64,000 nt of DNA from Pseudorasbora parva (Eukaryota > Chordata > Actinopteri > Cypriniformes > Gobionidae): assembly GCF_024679245.1 (NCBI RefSeq), contig NC_090175.1, forward strand, positions 50,435,605-50,499,604. Direction: 5' to 3'. The notes below the pieces were generated by a model. That model did no database searches. It was not told the DNA's origin and saw only the letters and a program-made list of their open reading frames with translations. This document shows, piece by piece, positions 21,261-33,717 of the stretch. Position 1 is the stretch's first letter, and every line of letters starts with the position of its first letter. The translations under genes were made by a program, and so were the position numbers.

Positions 21261-21265
21261 CTATT

Positions 21266-22194
21266 CCAACCTAACACAGACCTAAACATTTTTATTGCAC
21301 AAAAAATTCTTAAAATCAAACGCGGAAAGTAATTTGTTATTTTATTGTTGGTCAACGGTCAAGTATGTTATTTATATGTAGATGCACGACAAGAATGACG
21401 AACTTGAGCATGCAAAAGACGTGATGTGAATGGCCCCTTGTTTTTCCCAGGTGCATTTGAACTGCTGTAAGATGAAAAAAATCTCAACTTCTCAGAATGC
21501 CGCAAGCGCCCCCCAGGCCATGTGATCTTATTATTGCATAAATAAATGAACATTTATAATAAAGTTTTAAAAATATTCTTTATGTGTTTGTGTTCCCGAT
21601 CTGCTAATGATTTTTGGACAAACAGTTTAAAAGTTATAAGCAAAAATAGCAAGTTTTCGTATCTCCGGACCAGGAGGTGGCGCTTCGCCGAAACGTATGT
21701 TGCCTCAGGTCATGATTGTGATGACATATAGCAAAGCGTTGCGGAGATACAGCTTTTTGTCTATTTTTGCGAGTGCTTTGTAAAATTAGTTTGTGCGTTT
21801 TTCGGGAATGGTTTGAGCAATCAACTTGGTTTGAAAATCCAAGTTGGTCTGTCAAGATGTTTTGAAAATGATCTGGTTCAATTTTCATGAAAATCAGAGC
21901 AATGGCCTAGGAAGAGTTCGAAAAAGTAGGTTTTCAGATCGTTCAAAATGGTAGGAACATTGTTATGACAATGCAATCGAATCTGAGGAAAAAATAATTT
22001 AGTTTCTAGCTCTTAGGGTTCAACAGTTATTAGCATAAACATGAGGGCAATTTCAGACAGGTGGTGGCACTAGAGATTGAGTTAGAGACTCCAAATTCGC
22101 TATGGTCAATGTGTGGACTGTGTGCCAGATTTAATTATTTTCCTGCAAGCGGGTCTATATGGGCTACCATAGACTTCCAGAGCAAAAACTAAAG
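21266..22194. other. No gene; probable unclassified repeat
   Basis: The stretch from about 21590 to 22190 ('cggaccaggaggtggcgctt', 'ggtttgaaaatccaagttgg') looks like a dispersed fish sequence of unknown type. There is no ORF above 84 codons and none with a recognisable domain. Confidence 0.4.
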
Positions 22195-22203
22195 CCTAAA
22201 CAT

Positions 22204-22962
22204 TAGCCTGGATACCAGCCAAACTTAGCCCCGCCCACAAAATGTTTAGGTCGGGAAGTTCGGTCTGGCCTCGAGCCATAGAGGAGTGATTATACCCGAA
22301 CAGAAACTGTTCAGACCAATGAAATCATCAGGGCGGGCTTTAGACAATGACGGACAGATGATCAACAGTAACGTAATCATGCACGTCATCGAAGGGGCTT
22401 GGATTATATTTACTCGAATCCTAAACGGAGAGCTTGTTTGTATCTGCATTCACCTTCACAATTTCTTTTAGAAATGATGATTATGTTGGGTAAGTACTCT
22501 GTGTATCATTCAATTCTTTTATTTTTTTTTACAACATATCGTTTATTCCAGCGCGCGTGCAGACAGGGTTGCCAAGTTTTTACAACTCGCCAACTACTAG
22601 CCCTAAACAATAGCTTCTCAGGGGTTTCTCCGGAAAAAAAATGGCATTTGGGGGGTAAAATGTGTGTTATTTTGGCATGGTTGCCTGCTAAAATTCGCAC
22701 TCATGGGTCTATATAATATAATATATAATAGTCGATTCAACCTGCGGACATAGAAAATAACCCGGGGAAGAGAAAAAAAAAATGCGGACTTGGCAACACA
22801 GTGCAGTTGAGCTCTGTTGACACTTCGTTGCTCTGATTGGTTGTAGGTCTGTCCAATAGAGATCTTTCCTGGTTCGGTTGAAACAAGCCCCATAATCACA
22901 GCCCAATGGAGCAGTTTCAGACTCATATTCTGACTAGAATTGAGTTTGACCACGTCAGGATA
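22204..22962 (+). mobile_element. hAT-like element, TAGCCTGG family, copy 1
   Basis: 759 bp, starting TAGCCTGGATACCAGCC and ending GACCACGTCAGGATA (imperfect inverted ends). The direct duplication CCTAAACAT lies at 22195-22203 and 22963-22971. An inverted relative is at 33860-34409. The 8-9 bp duplication fits hAT. No transposase; the 174-codon minus frame at 22618-23142 crosses the element edge and is not a gene. Confidence 0.85.
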
Positions 22963-22971
22963 CCTAAACAT

Positions 22972-25262
22972 GCCATCCAAGGAAAAATACTTGAGAAGAG
23001 CAATAGAGTGTGAGAACAGGTATTCTATTGGATACCAGCAACCCAAACGGAAAGTTTCCTTTATGATAAATAACACAGTCAACATTATTACAACAAATAA
23101 CTTCAAAACCACATCTGTGACAGTAATGTGAGAGCAATCCAAGACTATTTAATAGTTTACTTGTACATTATATGAGCCAACAGTAAACTACAACTCTTTA
23201 ATATGTACAGCTTCTAATGAAAAAGAAAAAAGAAAAATGCCTCATTGAAAGAGGTTACAAAAAAAAAAAAAATCCCTCATACATTGAAGCTGTGGATTTC
23301 AAAAATAGTACTCTTGGACTCTTAAAAAAGCAACCTTAAAGGAACCAGACGTGGAAGAGTATGAAGTCAAAATTAAATATTAGAAATATTCTTTTGTCTT
23401 GCAGAAATATTTAACAAATGTGAGCTTTTAGGGACAATAAGGAAAGTAGAACTTTAAAGTGAGTTTTCTTTGAGAATAATGCACTTGAAACGTCTTTTGG
23501 GAATTGTTGCGAAGGCTTCGCACGAGGCATTATTATCCTACAGATACAGCGCAGACAGGAAGCTTGTCTGTAACAAATGAGACTAGGTGGGATGAACTGA
23601 TTAGAACAATATATTGTGTTAGTCAAGGCTTTCATTCCTGCTAAAAAGTAACACTGCAAAAGGAAAGCATGAGAAATTCGAAAGTGGGAAAAGGGGACAG
23701 GCTGGTATGCAAAGATGTCGAGGGATAATTAAGACTTGACAAGCACGTCCAATACAGCTTTAATGACACAGCCACCTGACAGTTAAAGAAGTAACACGCT
23801 TGTCAGTGTGGCAACCCCAATTAAATAGCAATTGTTGTCCAACAATGCTGTCGTCAGAGCGGTAGATACAGACTGATTTTGTATAATTGCATGCCCTGTA
23901 GATCTAACATGGGCCTGTCTTTGTGAGCTGACACTTCATTCCACAAGATGTTGTTTTGCACATAAATTAAATAACAAATCTTCTTTCTTCTCAAAGCCTT
24001 TTTTTCTTCACAATGTGCACTCATTTTCCCATTGCCCCTGTTTAAGCCTATTAGACTATAGCATCATATTATTCCTCATACTTACAGTCCTGCACAGTTT
24101 GGACTACAGGCATGAGTGACATCTCCAACTGTACGGCTTTTTCAGAACAAATGCTTTTTTATTTTTCTAAATGACCTGGAGTATGTATCCCAAAAGTATT
24201 GTTTACACGCAAATGGAAAATTCCGTTATTACCAACTGAACGATTTGCTGTTTCCTGAAACTTTAGTTCCAAACACTGAACTATCGCAAACAGTGTCGCA
24301 AACATACATAGTTGGAACTACAGCTCTAAGGCAAGGCCGTACCCAGGATTCTCTAAATACCGCGGTCCAAATATGAATTTTTGAGGGTTTGAATTTATTT
24401 ATTTTTTTTCTCCTTTACATGCATTTTAAGACATAAGAAAATCAAAGAATCAGCTAACTGTAGCTTTAAAACCATGCCAGTGTGCAGTATAAATTATTTT
24501 AAGAAGACAACAGATTTTTATAAATGAGAATCTGGTTAAATGTTGCAAAAAAAAATAGACTCCAAATTAGAAAATCAGAAATTCAGTTTTGTTGTTAAAT
24601 TGAGCCAAAGACGACATATGTGTGACTCCGTCTTTGAAAACCTAGCTAAAGTAAATTTTTGTGATTTACATTATGTAAAGAACATTATTTGAACATAAAA
24701 CCTTGATAAATTTAATGTTGAATGAGTATGATCATGTCAAAGATAGAAATCAATGTGAAAATATAACCAATGAGTGAAATCAAAATGTGATGCTCCTAAT
24801 CTCAATATTAGATTATGAGTCTTTAGCCTGGATTTCACAGACAAGAATCACATTATGTGTAGCAATTAGGAATATATTGTAGGCTAATGCTTTTTCTATT
24901 CTGATCACAGTGGGCTACCTGCTCTTTCGGTCTCATTGCCATCATCTTCTCACTTTCTTTTTTCCCCAGTCTCCTTCTCTTGCCCTGTATCTTTTCTCTT
25001 TTCAAAGCTGAGCTTTGTTTGAAGCACTCTTTTCATTTTCGTCTGTATCGGTAAAAACAAAGTTGTAAATGTAAATTTACTGAAGGCTTCCAAGAAAACC
25101 AGGTCAAGAAAACATTATTAGTTTGAATCCCTGATTATTAAGCGCTCTCGCGGTGTTGTGATGTCAAACATCAGTCGTTGTTTAAAGCGCCGGTTGGTGG
25201 TTGTGGCATTTGTCCCGCCTCTCCTCCACTGTGATTGGACATTGATGTTCACCCAAAGTTGA
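22972..25262. other. No gene; includes unique-looking block at 23690-23990
   Basis: AT-rich and largely non-repetitive. The block at about 23690-23990 is free of recognisable repeats and of mixed composition, so it is a candidate conserved noncoding element. No ORF is supported. Confidence 0.4.
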
Positions 25263-25286
25263 ACTGTGGACGCTCAACGCGTAAAA

Positions 25287-25508
25287 ATGGACAAAACCTG
25301 CCAGCTGTTGTCGCTATTGAAAAGTGCGGTGCATCCATTGGAAACAATTGAAAACATACGCCGGGCGAGGCGAGAACACCTGTTTGTACACACCGCCTTA
25401 ATAGGCTATTATTTTGCAACTTCTATTATGTACACCCTGGAGAAATACCGAGGTCCGGACCTCAATGGTGGGTACGGCCATGTTCTCAGGCTGTGCTTAG
25501 AAGCATAA
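25287..25508 (+). CDS. Hypothetical 73-residue ORF, doubtful
   Basis: The ATG at 25287 opens a frame MDKTCQLLSLLKSAVHPLET, then a basic stretch IRRARREHLFVH and a hydrophobic part TALIGYYFATSIMYTLEKY, with a stop at 25506-25508. A possible donor (ATG/GTGGGT) at about 25466 could make it a first exon. The upstream 100 bp are GC-rich with CCGCC and ATTGG boxes, which look promoter-like, but similar sequence also occurs in fish repeats. I do not recognise the protein. It may equally be repeat-derived. Confidence 0.2.
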   Translation: MDKTCQLLSLLKSAVHPLETIENIRRARREHLFVHTALIGYYFATSIMYTLEKYRGPDLNGGYGHVLRLCLEA

Positions 25509-25535
25509 TTTCTTGTTAAAATGTCATGTTCACTA

Positions 25536-26356
25536 AAGGGATAGTTCAAACAAAACTGAAAATGACTTTCTTTCTGCTGCTGAGCACAAAATAAGATATT
25601 TTGAAGAATGTCAGTTACCAAACAGTTGATGGGCCCCATTGGTACACATTTACATTTATGCATTTAGCAGATGCTTTTATCCAAAATGACTTACAACTGA
25701 GGCGTACAGGAAGCGATCTGTCATGAAAAGGTGAAGAAACGTGCCTTAAAGACAAAGATTTGGATTTACAAAAGCTAGAATAGGAAGGGAAAAGAGAAAA
25801 ATTCAGGAGGAAGAGTTCGATTTTTTTTTTTTTATGGAAGAAATTAGTTTTTAACCTGTCTTTTGAGTGATTCTGCCATGCATATGGAGGTCGGAAGATC
25901 GTTCCACCAACCGGGAACAGTGAATGAAAAAGTTCTGGAGAGGACTCAGAGAAGACTTCGATTTATGATTCGGATCGCCAATGTCATGTGATTTCGGCAG
26001 TGTGGCAGTTTGACAGGCGACCTGATTCATAACTGTTCAAATCTTTGTTTTGAAATAGGCCCATCACTATATGTTATTTCGTTGTTTTTTTCACGCACAA
26101 AAACTATTCCCGTTGCTTCATAAAATTATTGTAGAGCCACTGTAGTGAGATGGACTTTGTAACGACGTCTTTAGTGCCTTTATGGGTCTTGAGAGAGGAA
26201 ATTACATTGGTGTCAATGAAGGCCTTTCTGAGCCATCGGATTCCAACAAAAATATCTTCAGCTGTGTCCGAAGATGAACGGAGGTCTTACGGGTGTCAAA
26301 CGACATGAGGGTGAGTAATTAATGACAGAATTTTCATTTTTGGGTAAACTAACCCT
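25536..26356. mobile_element. Composite of two MITE halves with inserted repeat
   Basis: The left 100 bp starts AGGGATAGTTCAAACAAAAC and continues 'aagatattttgaagaatg' and 'caaacagttgatgggcccca', one MITE family. At about 25645 the dispersed repeat 'acatttatgcatttagcaga' follows. From about 25970 to 26356 runs the right half of the TTAA fold-back family, ending TAAACTAACCCT before TTAA (26357-26360). Left and right ends are therefore from different elements. Confidence 0.65.
25645..25970 (+). repeat. Dispersed repeat 'acatttatgcatttagcagatgc'-type
   Basis: The opening 'acatttacatttatgcattt', then 'agcagatgcttttatccaaa', is one of the commonest interspersed sequences of cyprinid genomes. No ends are defined here. 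Confidence 0.6.
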
Positions 26357-26360
26357 TTAA

Positions 26361-29220
26361 GTAGTTTAAGTTATAATAATTTGCAAGAGTGCAATTATAA
26401 ACACAATGAGGCTGTGAAAGCAGACTAGTGAGTAGCTGAGTTTACCTGTTCAGATGAGGACGTTTAATTTCTCCGACAACCTCTGTAGTCCTATTTAGCA
26501 ACTTGCTAGCAACTGCCTTTTGCACGACAGGTAAAAGCCTAAAAAAAGAGAGTATTACTGATGTATTTTAGAATAAAATGTGAAAATACAGTATCTTGAG
26601 CTTGTGTTCACCACATACCTTATTTCAAGCATTTAACCAAAAAGCTATTTAAAAAAACCTATTGGCTTCAGGACAATGGAACCAATAGACCAGATTGACC
26701 AAACAGGGCAAATTAGCAAGAGCATAATTCCATAAAAGTGCTGACGGGAGTAGAAAGTTATGTCAAAAAAAAAAAAAATGTCATGCCTGCAACACTGGAA
26801 TGGAATGGTGCTCTATACATTTGCTTTTATGTCACTGGTTCCCTCAAGATTTTCCTTGGGGCGTAATAGGGTTTTTACATTTTGTTAGTAAAATAAGGTC
26901 TGTGATAAACTGCAGTCCGTAAGTTTCGCCTCTGTGTCGCCATCTCTGTTTGAAACCTGCAATTGCAGTTATTTGCGGCGTTGTCATCTGCACGTGAGTT
27001 GTGCCTTGGCGCAGCACAGGGGCGTAGACATCTTTTCAGAAGTGAGGGGGACAGAAATGTAATACCATCTCTTTTTTTTTTGTTGACTTTGTGTATTTAG
27101 TGTGTATTAGCATTTCCTGTAGATTCTGTACTGTCTATTCTTTTGCGTTTGAATAAGGGTGAATCTCCAGTTGTCACTGAGTGTCATTTGGGCCTTTCTG
27201 GATCACAATCTGCCATCAAAAGGAGAAGTCTAATTACTCCAGCTGCTGGGAGAAAAGGCTATGAATGGTCCTGGAAAAACATGTTCCTCATGCGCGTTAC
27301 TACTACTAGGACACTTTCTTTATACAGACGTGATATAATACTAATGACTCAAAGAACAAAGAAAGAAATGTACCATACCACTCAAATTATAACACATTAT
27401 TACTAGCTTATAGTTGTGAATGGGCTAAGGCAAGGAGATAGTTTTAAATTCTGGCCAAATTTTTGGGATAATTTTTAACCAAAAAAAAGTTACAGACTGT
27501 GCTTTAAAGATACTTGAACGTTTTGCTCTACGTTCAGCAGAATCTCATGTTAAAATGCCCAACTTTACAGCAGAAAAAAGGCATACATTTATAACATAAA
27601 GTAAACAGTATAACAGCTTCTCTTGCCTTATGCACTGTTATTTCTGATCAGTTTCCCTCAAATAAGCAAAGAGTCTCACCTTTGGCGATAGAAATGATTG
27701 TAAGCCCCGTGCGGTCCGCCATGCTTTATCTACATCTAGCAACCGCAATTCCTTGCGCTCAGGCAGTTTGGCGTGACTTTGCCTGGAGCGCTACAAAGTC
27801 ATGAGTTGTGGTTTGAAGTCATAACTTACAAGCTCAAGAACCTGCCTGGAAAGCAGCATTTTGGTCTTCCAGGTTTTGACGTCATCCCTGCAGCACTCTA
27901 TTGTCTAACTAAAGTGTTTCAAACAATAGAGGTGCAACTGGTTTCGGGAAACAGTCGTGACTAGATAGAGTGTTTCTACAACAATGCTGTGGTGGTTAAC
28001 AAGTGAGTTAGGCTATGTCATTGTGTGGGACAGATTAATGCCATAGCACGTTAAAAGACCATGCAGGGAATCTTAGCAACCAAATCGCAACACCCTAAAA
28101 ACACACTTACATCCTGACATCAAATTCACAGGTTTTTTTATTTTTTATTTTTTATTTCTCTTGATAAAACAAGCTGGGTTTCACTGCATAAACATGTTGA
28201 ACACCCAGCATGCAGCTGGCTTATTAGTATTAATATCCGAAACTTCAGAGAGGTATCCCAGCATTGGACAGTTGTGTTTTATTAATGACTTGAGTTATTC
28301 AAGCCTCTGAGTTCAGCAAAAAAAAAAACTTCTGTTGAATAGAATATAACTTTGCTGATACCCGTACACACATAACTAGGGAATTCTTCAAAACTTTGTT
28401 GGGATGAAATCAATGATGTGTACGATGAAAATGCATCAGCAACAACTCACATTTAATGCACTATCAGATATAGATTTTAAGTTGTCTGATGCTATATTGA
28501 TAAAAGGCAAGAGTGGCAGTCTTTCCCCTATTTGTAAAAGACATAACTAAGATTAATGTAATAGAATATGAAAGGTAAATATGATTTATTTAAAGCTGAT
28601 CTTGAGGAGACTTCATCTGTATAATCAAACAACACTGCATGCATTCTTAACTGCACTCAAAAAGGCGTTCACACTTTCTTGTTCAAATTCATTTTAACTT
28701 TATTCATATTAAATTGAAAATATACTTTGTAACAGGATCATGTAACAAATATGAAGTATTTCAGTTTAGTTGGCATTCAGTTTGGTGGAGGGTGGTCACT
28801 ACCAATTAAAATGGAAACAGAAAGGGGAATGATTTGAACTACTGACACTAATGTTTTTTTTTTTTTTTTTTGTAGTTTTGTCCCGGGGGCTTCCATATTA
28901 TAATAAAACTGAAACTAAAAAAATCTACAAAACTGACAAAGCTCTGAAACACTGTGGCCCCGAAAACATTTCGGCCACACTTATAAATGTTTGAATATTA
29001 CTGTGCATTAAATAACAAAGTATTGAACAAAGTGGCATTTATTCATAATAATAATAAATAAACAATAACAGAAGCACAAGAAAAAAAATACTTTAAAAGT
29101 AGAAACAACGTTTTTAAAACTATAAAGCAATATGCTGCTCAAATAAAAAGTATTTTGACACTTTCAGGCATGCACTGACTTCATAAATCCACTAAAATCA
29201 CTTTACCAATGCAAAAATAA
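26361..29220. other. No gene seen
   Basis: AT-rich intergenic sequence with a fragment of the GGGGTG-ended family at 27935-28035. The 87-codon ORF at 27143 shows no known domain. Confidence 0.45.
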
Positions 29221-29224
29221 CTTA

Positions 29225-30314
29225 GTTATTCCCCAAAAATGAAAATTCAGACATTAACTACTCACGCACGTCATTCCAAACCCGTAAGAAATCCGCTCAT
29301 CTTCGGAACACAAATTAAGATATTTAACGCTGACTTCATGTAGCGACATGAGTTTGCACACACAAAAAACTTAATTTACTGTTAAAACTTTAAAAAACTT
29401 TAGTGTTGTGTTGACACGAGAGCAGGCGTTGTTGTGTGAACGCTCGTGGAGAATCCAGACAGCTCGGAATTTAACATTAGACGCTAAGTTTATGTAGCAA
29501 TACCTCAGTTTTTGCTTTTCATCAGCTGTTTTTAAGCAATTTTACATTGTGTTTATTCTGTTTTTGCCATAATTTACACAAAAACAAGATATGCTCTCGC
29601 CGTGTCATGGCGACATCATGTGGTCAACGTGAACTGATTGCCTGGAACTCACTTCGTCTGAAGTGGGATATTTCATTTGTGGTATCATCTGAAACGCAAC
29701 ATAATATTTTGTAAATTAAGTGATTGTGTTTTTTAAGTGTCACTTCATAAAATCATGGATTACTTTAATCTTTACTAACTTTCTGCACTGTAAAAAATTA
29801 TTTAGAAAAAAAGTTACCTGGTTGCCTTAAAGTTTTGAGTTAATTGAAATTAAAATTTTGAGTTAATATAATGAACATTTTTTGAGATTCGACAGCCTTT
29901 ATTAAAATATTATTAAAAGATTTTGTAAGCATATTGGGTAATTGTGTGTGTGTTATTTCTGATGACGCAGTGAAACATGCCAAATAGTGCTATTTTCATG
30001 ATTTATCACATTTTTTTATGTGGTTCAGATACAAAAATATTTGGAGTTTCTATTTATTAAACTAATTTCCTTCATTGTATCAACTCACATTTTTAATTTC
30101 AATAAACTTAAAATTTTAAGGCAACCAGGTTACTTACTTTTTTAAGTTAAACCAACAAAAAACAACACAAATTTTTTACAGTGTTGGCCTTGAACTTTGA
30201 GTAGCCTACGTCAATAGAGGCACAGAAAGCTCTTACATTTTATTAAAAATATCTTCAGCGAATGATTTGCGGGTTTGGAACTACATGAGGGTACGTTATT
30301 AATGTCAGAATTTT
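29225..30314. mobile_element. TTAA-type fold-back element, degraded, with nested MITE
   Basis: The left part starts around 'ccccaaaaatgaaaattcag' and 'cgtcattccaaacccgtaag'. The right part ends with 'gcgggtttggaactacatga' and 'gggtacgttattaatgtcag'. The ends are eroded. A CACTG MITE (29786-30183) sits inside. Confidence 0.6.
29786..30183. mobile_element. CACTG-ended MITE ('acctggttgccttaaa')
   Basis: 398 bp, starting CACTGTAAAAAATTATTTAG and ending AAATTTTTTACAGTG. The inner inverted pair is 'acctggttgccttaaagttt' and 'aattttaaggcaaccaggtt'. This is a common fish family. No coding capacity. Confidence 0.8.
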
Positions 30315-31589
30315 GTCAGAAACCCTTGAAACTAATTCTGAGAAATGTTTTAGCATCGCTGCAATTGCCACTTGGCTTAATATTTTGTTATCAAATGCCC
30401 TGAAGTTCATTTTTAAGTGTGACTTAAGTGTCCAAATACTTTTTAGGCTACTATAAATTATTTTACATATTTCTAGTTAGCTTAGCACACACCACCATCA
30501 GTAATAATGCATCAACCACTCAGTGATTTTAAACAAACATGACTGCAAGTGCTTCAACTGGAGCAAGTCTCTCACCATGTACATACGATCATATCGAAAG
30601 CAATCAAACCAAATGCAGACATACAAAACGAAATGTCAATAATAAATAGAATTCACTCAAGATATGTCATTATTGTTTTAAAATTAGGTTGACAGAAGTA
30701 GATCATTCTTCTTATGATGCTTCTTGCTGTAAGTCTTAAATAGTCATATTTACAATTAAAGAACATAAAGGAAAGAAATAGAGAAAATGGGCACTTATGG
30801 AGAGAAGGAAAGGGCCACAGCGAACCATAGAAGCAGCAAGAGAATAAGAAATCCACAGAACAGGGCATGACACACAAAGCAACGGGCCCGAGGAAAACAG
30901 AACATCACTTGAGATCAAATCAAACGTCACAAATACAAAGTTACTGACACAATGTCAGACCATTACTAGAGACGACGGCACATGTTAAACAACAGAACTG
31001 AACATTTCATGGCAAAGAAATGAAAAGAAAAAAAGTTGATGCAACAGTCTCTATATATTTACACTTCCTCATAAATCTTTCAGCACTCTACAAAAATACC
31101 ATTCACTTTCCTTTAGAAGAACACACTTGTAACAGAGCAGTCACTCCAAATGCCGAAAGGCTCAGAAATACAGTACATGTTACAGTAATGTAAAAAAAAA
31201 ATCTGTACTTTCCACTCCATGGTTTGTCATATCTACATATAAGGTTTGATAGATAATGAATAGTGAATATCTTATACGTGGATCTGTGTAAACAGATGCT
31301 TCCCTGCTGTGGTTCCACATGCATTGGTTTACATGTTAATATCTCAAGTAAAATGATGAAATGTTATTAAACTATTTCAAATATGCGTGATTTAATTCAT
31401 TTGAACCAGTTCAACATGATCTCATTAGTATCCGTAGGCATGTTTAGTATGATAAAGTGTGGTTCTAGCAGACGTTTAGTTTAGTGGGCAATAATGTACA
31501 GAGAATATAAACTGCAAACCCTTTTACACTAGGGAACATTTCGGAAAAGTTTTTTTGCTTAAAAGAAATTACTTAATAAATACTTTTAG

Positions 31590-31908
31590 TCATCATTACT
31601 TTGATCAATTTTCTATTTCAAATAATGCTGTTCTTTTGGACTTCCGTATCAGTTTCTACAAAACATTACGAAGCTGTTTCTTGAGCTGTAAATAAGCATA
31701 TTAGATTGATTTCTGAATAATCAAATTCAGCTTTATCACAGGAATACATAACATTTGAAAATATATCAACACACAAAAGCATTAGTTTAAACTCTTATAG
31801 TATTTCACAGTATTGCTGTCTTAATGTATTTTGACGAAATAAATGCAGCCTTTGGTGCACATAAGAGAATTCTTTCACAAATATTGAACAAATCTTACTG
31901 ACCGCAAT
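31590..31908 (+). repeat. Dispersed 'tcaaataaatgctgttcttt' repeat, copy
   Basis: Shares ordered blocks with the copies at 57975, 59440 and 63364: 'tttcaaataatgctgttctt', 'gtttcttgagc', 'aataaatgcagcctttggtg', 'cataagagaattctttcaca'. Old and diverged. Confidence 0.65.
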
Positions 31909-33717
31909 TTCAACGTTAGTGTACTTATGCATTTTAAAGACGTACAGATTCTGACCAGACTAAATTTACACATTTTAAAGGGTTCACACTTTATAATACT
32001 CTTAACTTTAACTGCAGTAATGCAGAACAAAAACAGCTTGATGCTTACCAAAAATTGCATGAACAAATCAAACGTTCACAATGATAATGGTGACTTGAGA
32101 TTAGGCTTTGTTATATTTGGCAGTTAAAGACTGAAAATGTTCTAGCATCTTGTTGCAACACAATATCCCTAATTTATCTAATTGTAACAGTAAATGTCTT
32201 CGTGTTCGTATGCCACAAATTGGACAAAACATCACCAAAATTGGATTTATTTGACCTACGAACTAGTATTCTGACAATACATCATTAAAAGCACAGAAAC
32301 ATGAAACTACGAGTGATAGTAGATTGGAAACTATAGGGGCAACACTTACTGTATTTGTGCTACACTTCTTGTTAGGTGTGAGATCACAGACAAACAACGA
32401 CAAAAATAAAACCACACAGTTTTATACCACTGACAGTGATAGAGACGGAAGGCTGTTCACTGAAAACTGGCACATTGAAATCTTTTAGTGTTTGCAATTT
32501 TACAAAATACAGCTGTTATGTGACATTGTGATATGCAACACAGCATCACATATCCAACCTCCGTATGTAAACCTGCTGTGTTAACTGGACAATTTGTTTT
32601 ATGAAATACAATAAAATGCCCCAAATAAAAACATAGCAGCCATTGTGAATAAATAGTAATGATAACAAAATCAATGTTGTGCCCAAATTCCATTTTCCAT
32701 TTACAGATTCGCCAAAGGCTCAGTACTGACGCACTGAATTGTTCAAACTCAAAATTACTAGGGAATATGTTAACCAGCAGATAAAAAGTAAATGTATTCA
32801 ATTGTTTTGCTAACTTCAGTTGGAAACAGAATGCAGTCCAGACACATAATCACATAGGAAACACTGAAAATATATAATGATTGAAACGTTCTCTTAAAGT
32901 CAACATAAAACAGCTTTCAGTTTACTTCCTTAATGTGATGCTAAACAGAACAATCATTTTATAAACTGGGAAATGATCAGATTGTGAAAATGGGCATATG
33001 CAATATACCATAAAATGCCCTGAATGCAAGTTTGGTGATTGCAAATCTTCTGATATGCATTAGCTAATATTACTGCATTAACCATTGGGAAGAATTTAGA
33101 AAGGCTATATTACCAGCAACTGTAGCCTCAACAATGCCACAGTACACACACAAAAAAATAAAAAAAAATAAAAAAAAACTTTCACTCGGATATTGCTAGT
33201 TGCTAGAAATTGCACAATTAATTATAAAGAAAAAGCATGTAACACATTAAATTAGACAAACAATTTTGAAGTAGAAAGACTGAAAAGGGCTTTTCTCACA
33301 GTCAACCCTGGGTCAGAGTAAACAGAGTCCTAGGTTATCTTGCTTCGCGTTTCACACTGCTTATAATTGACCTAAGTTAGCAATGAATCCTGGGTATTTA
33401 TAAGGTGACGTTTTACCCAGAGTTGCCAATTTCACGGACTGAACAAATGCAGCATGTGACCTGTTTACATAAAAGCTCTAGCATTGCGCATCTTCTTATT
33501 ACACATCGCTGACTGTAATATGACAACGTGGTCTCACTCCTATTCATCACATATTGACACTATCAGTACACCTCAGCGTCACTTTTATCGCTCATGGAAG
33601 CCCTTTAGCATCTTTTCCCGATCCACAGGGTGCTCCATTGATTTCAGTTGTTTGCCCAATGTGTCAGATCAAGAAAGACACATTTATTTCTTTGCATTTG
33701 TAGACATGATTTTATGA

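Larger units (their letters stand above)
18601..21265 (-). mobile_element. Young non-autonomous LTR retroelement, complete
   Basis: Two direct 384-bp LTRs (18606-18989 and 20877-21260) flank an internal region of 1887 bp. Direct 5-bp duplications CTATT lie at 18601-18605 and 21261-21265. The LTRs start TGTCAC and end GTGACA and look identical throughout. Orientation is minus: a purine run (GGAGGGGGTAA) precedes the LTR at 18606-18989, and the poly(A) and TATA signals read on that strand. No gag, protease, reverse transcriptase or integrase can be recognised, so the element must depend on proteins from elsewhere. A TGG-type primer site directly after the 5' LTR is not apparent. Confidence 0.9.
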
